Origin: Dipteris shenzhenensis | Lineage: Eukaryota; Polypodiophyta; Polypodiopsida; Gleicheniales | DNA: 64,000 bases | Reading direction: 5' to 3' (one strand) | Assembly (NCBI GenBank): GCA_047967505.1 | Contig: CM106540.1 | In this document: positions 48,121 to 59,797 of the stretch, one piece after another | How the letters are laid out: each line of letters opens with the position of its first letter | Position numbering within the stretch: the stretch's first letter is position 1 | Notes under the pieces: generated by a model | What the model saw: the letters and a program-made list of their open reading frames with translations, nothing else | Database searches by the model: none | What the model was told of the DNA's origin: nothing | Program-made: the position numbers and the translations under genes

Positions 48121-48159
<39 letters not shown>

Positions 48160-48500
48160 ATGGATCATGTCATTATAATGCTCAAGAAATAATTACAACA
48201 CTAATAATGTAAATGCAACACTGTCATTTCCCAAACTCCTCTCCTAACCTCTTTGATAGACACCTTTATGTATATGGTTTTTGTCACCGATTTACCGCAC
48301 TTAAGCAATACAAAAGCATACCGACACGATCCTTGCTAATATGGCCCTTAAGGGTCCTCTTTAGGGGGAAAGCGCCACATTGACAAAACACATGCAACCC
48401 ATCCCACACAACTCACGATTGAAAACAAAAAATGCCCTTGTAAAGAGGACATCAGGAAACCATGACGTACAACATTCTAACAATAATGCAAAGGGAACAA
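45960..48500. other. Intergenic DNA with hairpin, (CT)n and a half MITE
   Basis: No gene recognised. 46000-46400 is rich in catgcta and gatgcaa words. ttcccaatacacttt (46885-46899) is exactly complementary to 46946-46960, a 15-bp stem. (CT)n lies at about 48125-48157. 48340-48384 resembles one arm of the MITE at 21147. Confidence 0.45.
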
Positions 48501-49750
48501 TGTCATTTCCAAAACTTCGCAAAGGGGATACTTGGATTAGAGAAACCCATAACCTGACCTCATTATTGCATGCAACTCAATATAGCAATGCGATGTGATT
48601 TTGAATAGTTTCCACTCCACTCTCCTACATGCACAATACAATCATAAAATATCATATTCTTAGGCATCTTATCATTTACACACAATCTGCAACATTGTTG
48701 TAACCCCTGCAAAGGGGACACTTGCATTCAACAAACCTACTGCCTGACCTCACTATTGCGCACAACTCAAACTAAGAAAGCATGGTGCTTTAGAATCAAA
48801 ATACCTTCCATTGTGCTCCCTCTACATGCACAATGCAACCACAACATACCCCCTAGGCAACTTACCATCTATGGACTATCATTGTGACCCTAAAAAGGGG
48901 ATAGTTGCATTGGAAAAACTATCGCCCAACCTTACAATTGCATGCAACTAAAAATAACAATGTGGGGTTATTTTGAATCAAAATATCTCCCATGCCTGAT
49001 CTGACTATTGTGCACAACTCAAAATAACAATGCATTGTGCTTTCGAGCTAAAATATCTTCCACAGTTCGACTCCCTCTACACACACAATACAATCACAAC
49101 ATATCCATCCCATATAACTTATCTTCCATGCCTGATCAGAAACATCATTGTCACCCCTACAAAGGGGACACTTTCTTTTGACAAACTCCTAGGCTAACCT
49201 TGCACTTGTGTGGAAGTCAAAATAATACTGAGGGTTGCTTATGAATCAAAATATCTTACATGCTTGACCTCACTATTGTTGCAGCTCAAAATAACAATCA
49301 TTGTGCTTATGAGTTGAAATATCTTCCACTCCGCTCCCTTTGCACACATAATACAATCATAGCATTCCTATCCATGGCAACTTAAATCTTCTACACATGA
49401 TCGGAAGCATCATTGTCACCTCTCTAAAGGGGACACTTGCATCCGCTCAACCTCAAAATTCTATGCAACTCAAAATAACAATACAAGGTGCTCTAAATTC
49501 AAATATCTTCCACTCTGTTCTCTCTACATGCACAATACAATTGAACATGCCCACCCTAGGTGACTTACCTTCCAGGCATGATTAAAAATATAATTATAAC
49601 CCCTAAAAAGGGGGCACTTGCATTGGAGAAACCTCTCACTCGACCTTTTGCTTCTAACTTGATATATCTTTCACTCCGCTCTCTCTACACTCACACAATC
49701 ACAATATACCTTCTTATGCGACTAGTCATCCACCCATGATAAAAAACGTG
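48500..49750. repeat. Satellite IV, degenerate ~183-bp or ~266-bp units
   Basis: The landmark aaagggga.acttg recurs at 48521, 48711, 48894, 49161, 49426 and about 49608: spacings 190, 183, 267, 265 and 182. Units share 'tgcaactcaaaataacaat', 'atatcttccactc' and 'tctacatgcacaatacaa'. The longer units have an extra stretch of about 83 bp. Confidence 0.85.
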
Positions 49751-50261
49751 GCATGCCATTGGTAATGTGAATTAGCATCAGTAACATGATATGATGTGGC
49801 AGCAGCTATGCCCATTGATAAAGTGACATGGCATGCCACATCGGCTTATTGACCATTGCTACGTTGATGTGTCTTGTTTGTTTTTTAGGGGAGGGTTTGA
49901 CCAACCATCGACCACCCCCCTCCTCAAAAAAAATAAAATTTGCTGATGGCGAGTAAACCTCCCCCCCATAAAAAAACAAGGCATGTCAGCTTACTGATGG
50001 TTGGCAAGTTGACATGCAATGCCATAACATGTTACTCATGGGGGGTTTTGTTGAGCATGGACAACCTAATAGGGCAACCTTTTATTTTTGGGTTTAAGAA
50101 AAAACTACCATATTAGCTTGTCGACGGTTAGAAAACCCCCCTTTTCCCAAGAATAAAGAAAGCCAGATCAACTTGCCGACGAGGTTAAGAAAACCCCTAG
50201 GCCCCCTCCCCCCCAAACTGGAAAACCACCAGGCCCCCTACTCCCCCCCCAACTGAATAAT
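49751..50261. other. Intergenic DNA with poly-C/A blocks
   Basis: Irregular ccccccc and aaaaaa blocks alternate with gcatgccac and 'gatggttggcaagt' words. No domain recognised. Confidence 0.3.
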
Positions 50262-50570
50262 GTGACATGACATGTCATACCATTACCGTGAGGATAATAA
50301 GTTGTGGATGCATTATCCTTAAGATCAACTTCATGATTTCATTCGAAAAATGTGAGCCTTGATCATTGAGAAGATGTATGAGGCATCCATATCTACAAAT
50401 GATATTTTCAAAGACAAACTTGATAGTGCTCCAAATAGAGTTATCGTGGAGTGACTTAGCTTCTACCCCCTTAGTAGCATAACTAATAGCAACTAGAGTA
50501 TATTTGTTTTATGTATATCTAGTAGGCTTGAAAGGACCAACAAAATCGTTTGAATGCTTCCCAAGGATGA
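50262..50570 (-). pseudogene. Ty3/gypsy integrase fragment, antisense
   Basis: The minus strand reads FVGPFKPTRYT, then YTLVAISYATKGVEAK, FVFENIICRYG and NDQGSHFSNEI, followed (after a shift) by TTYYPHGNG. These are the classic plant gypsy integrase signatures: DFxGPF, YILVAxDYxTKWxEA, RFGxPxxxxSDxGxHF with its catalytic Asp, and TAYHPQxNG. One in-frame stop and a frameshift are present. It stands alone and is flanked on the right by a copia LTR inserted in the other orientation. Confidence 0.88.
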
Positions 50571-50582
50571 GTAGGTTGTAAT

Positions 50583-50717
50583 TGTTAGAGCTATATATAG
50601 CTTCCCCTAACTCAAGCTAGTCCTCGGCTATATATATGTCTATGATCTATGAATGGGATCACTTCCTTGGGAGCAACTCTTGTGTCTATCTCTCTCCTCT
50701 TTCTCTTACTCCCAACA
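50583..50717 (+). repeat. 5' LTR of a second, truncated copia element
   Basis: TGTTAGAG...CCAACA, 135 bp, with the palindromic TATA region agctatatatagct. Directly followed by TGGTATCAGAGC (50718-50729), the initiator-Met tRNA primer site. It is clearly related to, but diverged from, the LTRs at 52988 and 58443. No matching 3' LTR is visible, and the internal region to about 51160 has no readable domain. Confidence 0.85.
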
Positions 50718-50729
50718 TGGTATCAGAGC

Positions 50730-52350
50730 CTGGATACGCTATAGCGTGACTATGATAAGAAAGTGGCACAACACAATCATTCACAGAATGATCTTACTAA
50801 TCATTTCGACCACTTGATCGCTAGGTTTTGAGTTGATCTACAAAAGTTATCAAAGATGCATTGCAAATCAGTGTTGTGATCATGATTGATGAAAATGTCC
50901 CGAGATTTCTTGTTCAAAGAGTATGCGCCGGTTATTTTGACTGGTTGGATCACTATATTCCAGTTTCAAGTAAGAAAGTTATGGTTATTTCTTTTTGCTA
51001 CCTGCTACTGCTGCTATCAATAAACTAGTAGAAGAGTGTTTGGAACACCCATAACCAGACATGACTTGATCTAGGACATGACGATGGAAAAGGTTCATAC
51101 TTTTATAGAATTAACAATATTTGAAGCAAAAGCAAAAGCAATGAAAAATTAGACTTAATCATAAGAAGCTTCCTGATACGGCATCGCCCTCCTGCTTTCA
51201 GTCTCCACCAGTTGATCATACCATCTTGCACTTAGTATTTGCGTTCCCTTGGATCTAACACACTGGCATATCTTGGACTTAGTATTTGCGTTCCCTTGGA
51301 TCTAACACATGAGCATATCATGCTTTCATGTTCCCACATGGAGCAATAACAGGCTCAATCACATAAAGCAAACTTCTTTAGCTACATGACTCCACAAAAA
51401 TTTAGATGAAGAGTTGACCCAACACCCGTCGGTCATATCCATGAAAACCAACAGCGTAGGATCATTGTTGCAAGTGTAGTCAATCTTTAGGGATGAAAAT
51501 CTTATCTAATCAATGCCAAGTAGAGTATCAATCTTATCATTAAGAGCAAGGTAGCCCAATCTACATGCTTTTGCAGTGATAATTATATACATTCAACAGA
51601 ACATAAAGTTGATTGGGAAAATCACTTGGACAAAAGGTTATCTGCCATATGGAAGTAATTTTTTCTTTCTATTAGGTCATGAGTGAAAACAAGAGTTTAG
51701 CATTTTAGCACTTGTGGTTTCATTTGCTTTTGCAAAAGTAAAAGCCAATGATGTTTCATATCTTCTAAGCTAGTTTTTATTTAGCACATCCTTTACTGAC
51801 CAGCTTCTTATTTAGTGCATCACTTGCTGAGTCTTTGTGTAAGTTCTTTGCTACTACTCAACATTCATAGAACGTCCTTCAACCAAAGAGCTCTGTCAAT
51901 ATATAAAGTTGGTACCTCACAAAACTTGATTACTTTTCAGCGAGACGACCGTGGTTAATTCCAAGATCACCAACCCCTATGACATACATCTATGTGTTGT
52001 AACTTTTTTTTACCGATTGGTATAGATATAAACCAATTTTCTTTAATGTTGTACATGATTGGGAACCATGATATCATTGTAGTTTAGTACAATGCTTTGT
52101 CCTTGATATTCCACTTGAAAGGTTATGTTATTTGTATTCCACTACATTCGTATGCTTGATGTTTTATTCGTCATCACAATGACAATACTTAAGTTGCATT
52201 AATTCACTCGAATTTTTTTTCGATTAAAAAAACATGAAAAATCGCGATTTTCTTGATTTAAAACAAATCCAACAATTTTTCCTAATTTATTTGTACGAAT
52301 AACTTATTCGTACGAATACATTAGGTAATTTTTTTTGAATCATATATTGG
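50730..52350. other. Remains downstream of the truncated copia LTR
   Basis: No open domain recognised. A 48-bp segment with 'cttagtatttgcgttccctt' is tandemly duplicated at about 51231 and 51279. Confidence 0.35.
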
Positions 52351-52352
52351 GC

Positions 52353-52526
52353 CATTGAATAGATAATAAAAAACCACACACTTTCCCTTTTTAGAGCTCC
52401 TCAATCTGAGCTACGGATCTCAAGTTATGGGCATGGGGATCCCCATGGACATAACATGTGATCTACAACTTGGATCGAGGAGCTGCAAAAGGATAAAGTG
52501 TGTAACATTTTATTATCTATTCAATG
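52353..52526. repeat. 174-bp palindrome (fold-back), centre at 52439/52440
   Basis: The two halves pair with few mismatches: ccattgaatagataataaaa on the left against its complement at 52507-52527, agctcctca against ggagct, and an inner core gttatgggcatggggatccc mirrored about GGATCC. It has almost no loop. It is AT-rich outside and GC-richer in the core. It could be a MITE or a hairpin RNA precursor. Confidence 0.85.
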
Positions 52527-52987
52527 AAGTTATTTTACTTTAACAAGATATTGGAATTTATATTAATATATTTTATATTATAATTACTATGGTATTTATT
52601 TAGTAATATATTTATGAAGGGGTTTACTATAGACTTATACAAATGATGCACTGCCAAGTTTTCTATAGTAATGGTTTATAATTTTATTTCATAGAATTTA
52701 TTCATAAAAAAACTATTTACATAAGAATAAATTTTAATTTACTCACATAGGAAATAAATTTATTTCACAAAATGCATTCACGTAAACTTTTTTCACATAA
52801 GAAATAAACTAGTATTTATTCACATAAGAGAATTACAATTACAACCCAAACAATTTGCTGATATATTTTTTCACAAAAGAAAGAACACAAACAATCACAT
52901 TTCACACAAATAACTTAAACTAATATAAATAAATACACAATTTACAATTTACAAAAGAGTTGAAGATCTCAAACAAGAGATCCTAAG

Positions 52988-53119
52988 TGAAGAGCTATAT
53001 ATAGCTTGCCCTAACTTGAACTGCGTCTCACCTATATATGTGTAACTTGTGATCAATATGAATCAGTCTTTGGGAGTCTATTTGGTGTGTGTATCGTCTC
53101 TTCTTCTTCTCTCTCAACA
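52988..53119 (+). repeat. copia 5' LTR
   Basis: TGAAGAG...CTCTCAACA. The first bases differ from TGTTAGAG of the 3' LTR by a small deletion. It contains the palindromic agctatatatagct TATA region. Confidence 0.95.
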
Positions 53120-53131
53120 TGGTATCAGAGC
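53120..53131 (+). other. copia primer binding site
   Basis: TGGTATCAGAGC, complementary to the 3' end of initiator-Met tRNA, placed directly after the LTR. Confidence 0.95.
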
Positions 53132-53769
53132 TACAAAGGTCTTGCTATTGTATGCTCACTATAATGAAGAAAGACAGGAAGTAGTAGTTGTGGATTTGAT
53201 TACATAGTGCTTTCAGTATCTCATCACTTATTTTCTCTTGTCAATTTTGACATGTCTAACTTGATGTGGTTTTTTGGAGGCCTTCTAGTGCAATTTGAGA
53301 AAGTTATCAGTGGCAAATAGATCATAGATCATTTGCAAAGCATAGCTCTCGTCGTGCTCTTCGTTCTAAGCACTTAAATGCCCTAATCAGACTTCGGAGC
53401 GAAAAGTTACATCAGTTTTCATGCCGACTATCTTTTTCTTGGTTTCGTGATCGGCACGCTCATATTGCTTTTCGCGAAGAATCTCGTGGCTTCGTGATAA
53501 ACGTATTGGTTTCGTGATCAGCATGATCGTAGTTCTTTTCACCAAAAATATATCCGCTTCATGATCGACAAGCTCTGCTTTTCTCCAAAAATATCGTGGT
53601 TTCGTAATCAACAAACTCAAAGCGTTTTCTTTGCATGTATGCTATTTCTAGTAGACTCTCGTCTCACGTTCTATCCTTTTTTGGGCATATCTCGAGTTCT
53701 ATATTTTCAGAGCGACCATTGTATTCTCGATCATTGATGTGAGCTCTGACAAACATATTCTCTAGAAGT

Positions 53770-55080
53770 ATGATGGCAATGTCTATAATCGTCAATAGCT
53801 TTCCTTCTGGCCAACGATCTGTTCCTCTGTTTCAAGGACAAGGTTTTCCTAGTTGGAAAGTGAAGATGTTATTGATACTTGAAGGTGATAATCTTTCAAA
53901 TATTGTTCTTGGTGATCTCATTTGTCCATCCCAACCTGTTGATGCAACTCCGAATCATGCTCTTGTGACTCAAGGCCCTCTCTTTGAGCAATGGAGATCT
54001 AACTCTGCTGATTGGCATTCTCGTGATAAAGCAACTCGTCGGAATATTTTATTTTCTCTACATGATTCTCTTATGCTGGATGTATTTGCCCTTCCTTCTT
54101 CTCATGCAATATGGGAATATCTCGTTGCTACTTTTGAGAAGAAATTTGTTACATAGATTCTTTATCTTCGTAATCTTTTAGCACTCCGTACAAAGTTGGA
54201 GCTTCTATGACAACTCATATTGACTCATTCAAGAATATCGTCAACCAACTTGCTGCTACTGGTGCACTTGTTCCATGAAATCAATTGGTGACCTATCTTC
54301 TCGACACAGTCCAGGATCCATTATATGATAATATTGTTACCATCCTTTCCAACAAAAACGAGATTGATTTTGATCAAACATGTATTTCTTTGATTGAGTA
54401 TGCTCAATGACGCGAGCATCATAAAGACCCTCATGAGTATGTCATGATAACAACTCGGGGGGGTCACTCATCATATGTAACCCTATCACGTGAGTTCGAC
54501 AGAAGGATATTTTCTATTCCTAAAATTTACAGAAATAAATATACATAAGGGACTATTTAAAATAGTTTTGGAAAAATTTTACAGATTTGTATAGAAAAGG
54601 GGTACATTTTATTAATGAAAAAATTTACAGATAAGGGATTTTAAATATAGGCCTTGAACGCACGTGATATAGAGGGTTTATACATAGTGACCCCCTTGAG
54701 GATAACAATGGATGATGCAGATTCAAAGACAGCTTGTGTTGCTCGCAAGCATCCTTTCTCCAAATATGGACATGGTGGTCATCCGTATAGAGGTGGTAAT
54801 TCTTCTCGTCTCAAATATCTTAAGAAACATTGTTCTTATTGTGATAATCATGGTCATGTTCTCTCTGATTTTTGGGCTCGGCAATATGATGAGGAACATG
54901 GTGTTACTGCCACTAAGCAACCCTGCTTATCCACCAATAATTCTCCTTGCAAATATTGTGATAGAAATCGTCCACCCTTTCGGTGTTACAAGAGGCGTTA
55001 TGATCGCGAACGTACTCAAGCATATGCTGCTCAACAACAAGATGCCCATATGCATCAAGAGGCAAATCATATCTGTTTTG
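53770..55080 (+). pseudogene. copia gag region, interrupted by a MITE
   Basis: 53770-54156 encodes the N-terminal gag domain, with LFQGQGFPSWKVKMLLILE (the F.G.NF..WK..M family signature) and later FEKKF. Stops follow at 54154-54156 (TAG) and at 54276-54278 and 54408-54410 (both TGA where Arg is expected). At 54454 a 247-bp MITE splits the gene; the frame resumes exactly after the duplicated target site at 54708. Beyond it, CSYC....H lies at about 54830-54860 with the last Cys of the CCHC zinc knuckle changed to Phe, and CKYC at about 54948. The role of gag is RNA binding and particle assembly. Confidence 0.9.
54454..54700. mobile_element. 247-bp MITE inserted in copia gag
   Basis: Identical 8-bp duplications gataacaa (54446-54453 and 54701-54708) flank inverted termini: ctcgggggggtcact on the left, and the complement of ctcaagggggtcact on the right. 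The inverted similarity continues for about 40 bp into a shared atcacgtg word. Removing the element and one target copy restores an open gag frame. The 8-bp duplication fits hAT. A relative begins at about 13076. Confidence 0.93.
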
Positions 55081-56353
55081 ATGTCTCTCTAGAAAGGATA
55101 CTTCATGTTCGAGATGGTTCCACTTTTATTGTTGATTCTGGTGCTACTGGTAATATGACATATCAATTTCAATGGTTACATAATTATCATGCTCTTCCTC
55201 ACAAGAAATTAGTTTATCTTGCTAATGGCACTACTTGTCAAGTCATGGGCATTGGTGATTTATATCTTGGCACTTTTTCTTCAACAAGAGTCTTGCGAGG
55301 TGTTCTCCATGTTCTAGATCTTTAGAGAAGTCTTCTTTCTGTTGCATGACTTGTTGATCTTGGTCTCTTTTTTGGCTTTGACCACACACAGTGTCGGATT
55401 GAAAAAGATGGACATACCATAGCAGTTGCTCCTCAGAATGGTAACCTCTTTCAACTTTCCTTAAATGATGATATTGCTAATGTGGTTATAGCCCCTGGTG
55501 ATCTAGACTGCAAGCTATGGCATCATCGTTTTGTTCATTCAGATTTTGCCAAGTTACTTGCTATTAATCGTCATGATCTTGTGGATGGTATGAATCTCCC
55601 AGATCGTACTCACATGGGCCTCTGTGAATATTGCGCTCTTGGCAAGCATCATTGAAAACCCTTTCATGCATCTACTTCAACTCATTCATATGCTTTATTG
55701 GATCTTGTTCACACTGATATATGTGGACCTTTTCCTCCATCCAAGTCTTTCTACAGGTATTTCATCACTTTCATCGACGATTGGTCAAGATATACAACTG
55801 CATTTCTCTTGCGACATAAGTTAGAAGCCTTATCAGTATTCAAGCAATATAAAACTATTGCAAAACTTCATACTGGTTTTCATATCAAGACCATTCGTAG
55901 TGACAATGGTGGAGAATATATTTCTAATCTTTTTAATGATTATTGCATTGAGTGTGGCATTCATCGTGAATACACTGTTCCATACTCTTCTCAACAAAAT
56001 GCTCATGTAGAGCGTAAGAATCACACTTCTCTTGGTGCTATACGATATATGCTCCTTCATTCTAGATTATCTCAAAGCTTTTGGGTAGAAGCACTTCTGA
56101 CAACCATCTTTGTGCAAAATCATCTTCCTACAACTGCACCTTCTGGTCAGATACCAATCACAGCTTGGATAGGGGAGAATCCTTCTGTATCACATTTTTG
56201 AACTTTTGGTTGCATTGCTTATATTCACGTACCAAAAGAGACACTGAAAAAGCTAGATCTTCTTGGGCAAAAGGTCATATTCATTGGATATTCTCCGAAT
56301 TCTAAAGGTTATAAATTCTATGATCCCTCTTCTAAGAAGGTGATAATCAATTG
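55081..56353 (+). pseudogene. copia protease and integrase region
   Basis: The aspartic protease motif FIVDSGATGNM has its catalytic Asp at 55134-55136. The GAG-pre-integrase zinc domain shows WHHRFVH and CEYCALGK (55515-55645). The integrase core (55698-56201) has all three acidic residues of the DDE triad: Asp in HTDICGP, Asp in RSDNGGEY and Glu in HVERKN (residues 7, 69 and 105 of that stretch). It is broken by a TAG after the protease (55323), TGA 55653-55655, TGA 56199-56201 (in the FRTFGC motif) and TGA 56352-56354. Confidence 0.93.
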
Positions 56354-58140
56354 AGATGCCATATTCAATGAGCAGTTAATGGGAGGGACATGGTCTATCA
56401 AGGATGCAGAGGACACTAAGTCCTTACTTTCTGCCTTTCCTTTTCTATTTGATAATGATTCCACTTTTGATGTCATTACTACTCATTCCTCTAATGGCAT
56501 CACTACTTCTCCATCTTCAGAGCAATGTGTTGACAATCTTGATTTGCATCCTGCACATACACAGGCCTATGATGATAGTGTTGATATTTATGTTGATCTG
56601 CCTATTGATTTTGAACATGGTTCTACTCATGATTGTGTTGATGACTTTGAAATCATTGATCATGAAATGGTTGCTCATGAAGACCCTACTACTTATATAG
56701 AAGCTATCTCTTCTACATAAAAGAGTCAATGGCAAGAGGCAATGGAAGCTGAATATGATTCTTTGATCTCTAAACTCTCTCTAAAGGTACATGGGTTCTT
56801 ACTAAACTACCTCCTGGTCGCACTCCTATCAAATGTAAGTGGGTTTATAAAACCAAAACCAAAGCTGATGGTTCTTTTGACAAGTTTAAAGCTCGTCTGG
56901 TTGCAAAAGGATACTCACAAATTGCAGGAGTTGATTATCATGATACTTTTTCACCCGTTGTTTGTAGCACAAGTATTTGGGTACTCTTGGCTTTTGCTAC
57001 TCGATTTGATTTGGAGATTCATCAAATGGATGTGAAAACTGGTTTTCCTAATGGAGATCTTAAAGAGGAGATTTATATGAGCAACCAGAAGGGTTCATAC
57101 TTCCCGGTTAGGACCATCTTGTTTGTCGCCTTCATCGTGCTCTTTATGGTCTAAAACAAGCTTCATGTTCTTGGTACATGAAAATTAATCAATTTCTAAC
57201 ATCTCAAGGTTTGAACTCTTGTTTCTCTGACCCCAACTTATATGCCAAATGTAATGGTGCTCTTTTTGTCATTCTTGCTCTTTATGTGGATGACACCATA
57301 CTTGTTTTCAACAATCTCTATTTCTTGCAACATGTCAAGAAAATCTTATCCTCAGCATTTGATATGGTTGATCTTGGTGACATTCATTCATGTCTTGGTA
57401 TTCAAGTTCAGCGATTTCATCACAAGGGAACTCTGCTACTTCGACAAACAAAATTCATTCAAGATGTAGTTCAAAAGTTTGGCTTGATGAATGCTCACTC
57501 TACCACCACTCCTTGTCTTGTGAGCTTTGTCAAAAATAGTCGATCGACTCATGATGTTGAGGTTTCACATCAACCCTATGCCAATCTTATTGGTTGCCTA
57601 TAATTTGTCGGTTTGAACACTCAATCAGATATTCTTTTTACTGCCAATTTTCCAGGTCAATATCTGGCTACTCCCTCAATGCAACATTGGTCTGCAGCAA
57701 AACATGTTCTAAAGTATTTAAAAGGCACTTCTGATTTTGGATTAGCTTATTGACGTCATACAGAATCATCTTCTGTGATGTCTCTTGATCTTTTGGGATA
57801 TACAGATGCAGATTGGGCAAGCTCTCACTTCTCTATGCAGTCTACAAGCAGTAATTGCTTCTTTATCAATGGTTGCTTGGTCTCTTGGGCAAGTAAGAAG
57901 CAACGTTGTGTTGCTATTTCTACCACAGAATCTGAGTATGTAGCGACTTCTCTAGCAGCTCAAGAATTGGTTTGGCTACGACAATTGCTTGCAGATATTG
58001 GTCATCCTCAATCATCTAGTACTCCTCTCAGATGTGATACTCAAAGTGCCATAAGTATGGCTAAAGACTATGTTCAGCATAATAAATCCAAACATATTAC
58101 TATTCATTACCATATGTAAGACATGAAGTGAAGAAAGGGA
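56354..58140 (+). pseudogene. copia reverse transcriptase and RNase H region
   Basis: After an acidic linker (56379-56720), AMEAEYDSL opens the reverse transcriptase, but the frame shifts near 56785 and again near 57080. HRALYGLKQAS, LYVDDTILVF (57275-57310; the YVDD active site) and QTKFIQDVVQKFG are preserved. RNase H shows LGYTDADWASS, SKKQRCVAISTTESEYVA and RCDTQSAI...HNKSKHI, the usual copia C-terminus. Stops include TAA 57601-57603 and TGA 57752-57754. Confidence 0.93.
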
Positions 58141-58442
58141 TGATAATGATTGAACATTGTCCCACTTCTCAGATGATTGTTGCAGATAATCTCACTAAAG
58201 GACTTAGTGAGGCACGCTTCATAGTGCTACGATTAGAACTTGGAGTTCTTGCAGCTTCTCTCTTCCAAGATTAACACATCTATGTGTGACCTTTTGTATA
58301 TATATGCACATCTGCATTACATACTTGTAAATAATTGTACAAATGATCAACTTCTATACTTATATATAGGAGCTCGGGTTTTTCCCTTGTGCTCCCCAAG
58401 GGTTTTTTCATCCGTAGCTAGAGACCTTTATTTGAGTGGGGG

Positions 58443-58575
58443 TGTTAGAGCTATATATAGCTTGCCCTAACTTGAACTAGGTCTCACCTATATATGTGTA
58501 ACTTGTGATCAATATGAATCAGTCTTTGAGAGTCTATTTGGTGTGTCTATCATCTCTTCTTCTTCTCTCTCAACA
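58443..58575 (+). repeat. copia 3' LTR with polypurine tract
   Basis: TGTTAGAG...CTCTCAACA, 133 bp, preceded by a polypurine tract (gagtggggg, ending 58442). Confidence 0.96.
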
Positions 58576-58965
58576 CTAAGAATGCTAACAAATAGAAACA
58601 CAAAAATAATTTACACGGGGTTCTAAGAAATTTAACAAATAAAAACACAAAAGCAATTTACATAAGAGATCTTAAGAAATAAAAAACAAGAGATCCTAAG
58701 GAATCTAACAAACAAAAGCATAAAAACAATTTACACAAGAGATCCTAAGAACTCTAATAACAAAAACATAAAAACAATTTACATAAGAGATCTTAAGAAC
58801 TAAAAAAAGAGATCCTAAGAACTCTAACAAGCAAAAACACAAAAAAATATCACAGAAGAGATCCTATGAACTCTAACAAACAAAACCACAAAAACAATTC
58901 ACACAAGAGATCTTAAGAGCTTTAAGAAAAGCTCCTAAGAACTCACACATACAAAAACAAAAATT
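58576..58965. repeat. ~120-bp tandem array, host site of the copia insertion
   Basis: aagagatc.taag occurs at 58664, 58688, 58737, 58785, 58807, 58856 and 58905: a pattern of 22, 49 and 49 bp repeating every 119-121 bp, with 'aacaaacaaaaacacaaaaa' between. The same words (caatttaca, acaagagatcctaag) occur just left of the copia element at about 52930-52987, so one array was split. Confidence 0.85.
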
Positions 58966-59797
58966 CCATCTTATTTTGGACCTTAGAGATTGCTTGAGCA
59001 ATCTAAGAGGCCTTCCTTGTTTTCTTTTCCTTCTTTGATCTCTATTGCTCAGCTAGAGAACCAAGCATGAGACGAATTTTTCGAATCACGAATTTGAATT
59101 TTTCTACTTAGGACAAGACATATATTATTATGTTCTACTAACAAGTTTAGCTGCTACAGCTTCAAGTTTCCATGAATCTTGGTTAAAGAGAATTGCCAAA
59201 TATTCTATATCAAGCTTTACTTTTAGCATGAGCTTATTGATTCAAAGGATCTTCCAAAATGTTTTATATTGTTTTGAAGGCTAGATTTTCTTCGATTATC
59301 TTATCATTTACTTTTGATTTCGTAAATGTTTTGTGTTGTTTTGAAGGTGAGAGTTACTTTCGATTATCTTATGATTTTGAAAGCAAGTTATCTTTTATCT
59401 TTTATCAAGCAAGCATGCCTATAGACCATCTATTGTATTTAATCTAGAGTAGGGTAAAGATTTGATTTTGAGCTTTTCATTTATACTACTTGGAGGTTCC
59501 TCATCCTAAACACTTTCTTGTCATTTGGGATGATTTGCTAATCATGTAGGTGTGCTTTATATGCAAAAGAAAATGTGGATCTAATGTTTCTTTCTCTCTT
59601 AATAAGCTTACATTTTTTGTGACTTGCTCGTTATGTATTCAACACTAGCTTCACTTTCACAAGCTGGTCTAGACTATGGAAGAAAAGGACTTGCCGAATG
59701 TTTTGTGCTGTTAACATGCTAACATGTTTTCTTTCAATGTTTGTTTTCTATTGAGCTTTGATATCATTACTTCTTGGATGCGTTACTTCACATATGC
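58966..59797. other. Intergenic DNA, nothing recognised
   Basis: AT-rich. One word, gttttatattgttttgaagg, is loosely repeated near 59260 and 59328. No domain. Confidence 0.35.

Larger units (their letters stand above)
52988..58575 (+). mobile_element. Full-length Ty1/copia LTR retrotransposon, decayed
   Basis: Flanked by 5-bp duplications CTAAG (52983-52987 and 58576-58580). It has two LTRs of about 132 bp, a Met-tRNA primer site, a polypurine tract, and gag, protease, integrase, reverse transcriptase and RNase H in the copia order (integrase before reverse transcriptase). The LTRs differ at about five positions plus a small indel near the 5' end (roughly 96% identical), so the insertion is old but not ancient. 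At least five in-frame TGA codons replace expected CGA (Arg), and there are several frameshifts. It interrupts a roughly 120-bp tandem array and is itself interrupted by a MITE. Confidence 0.97.
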
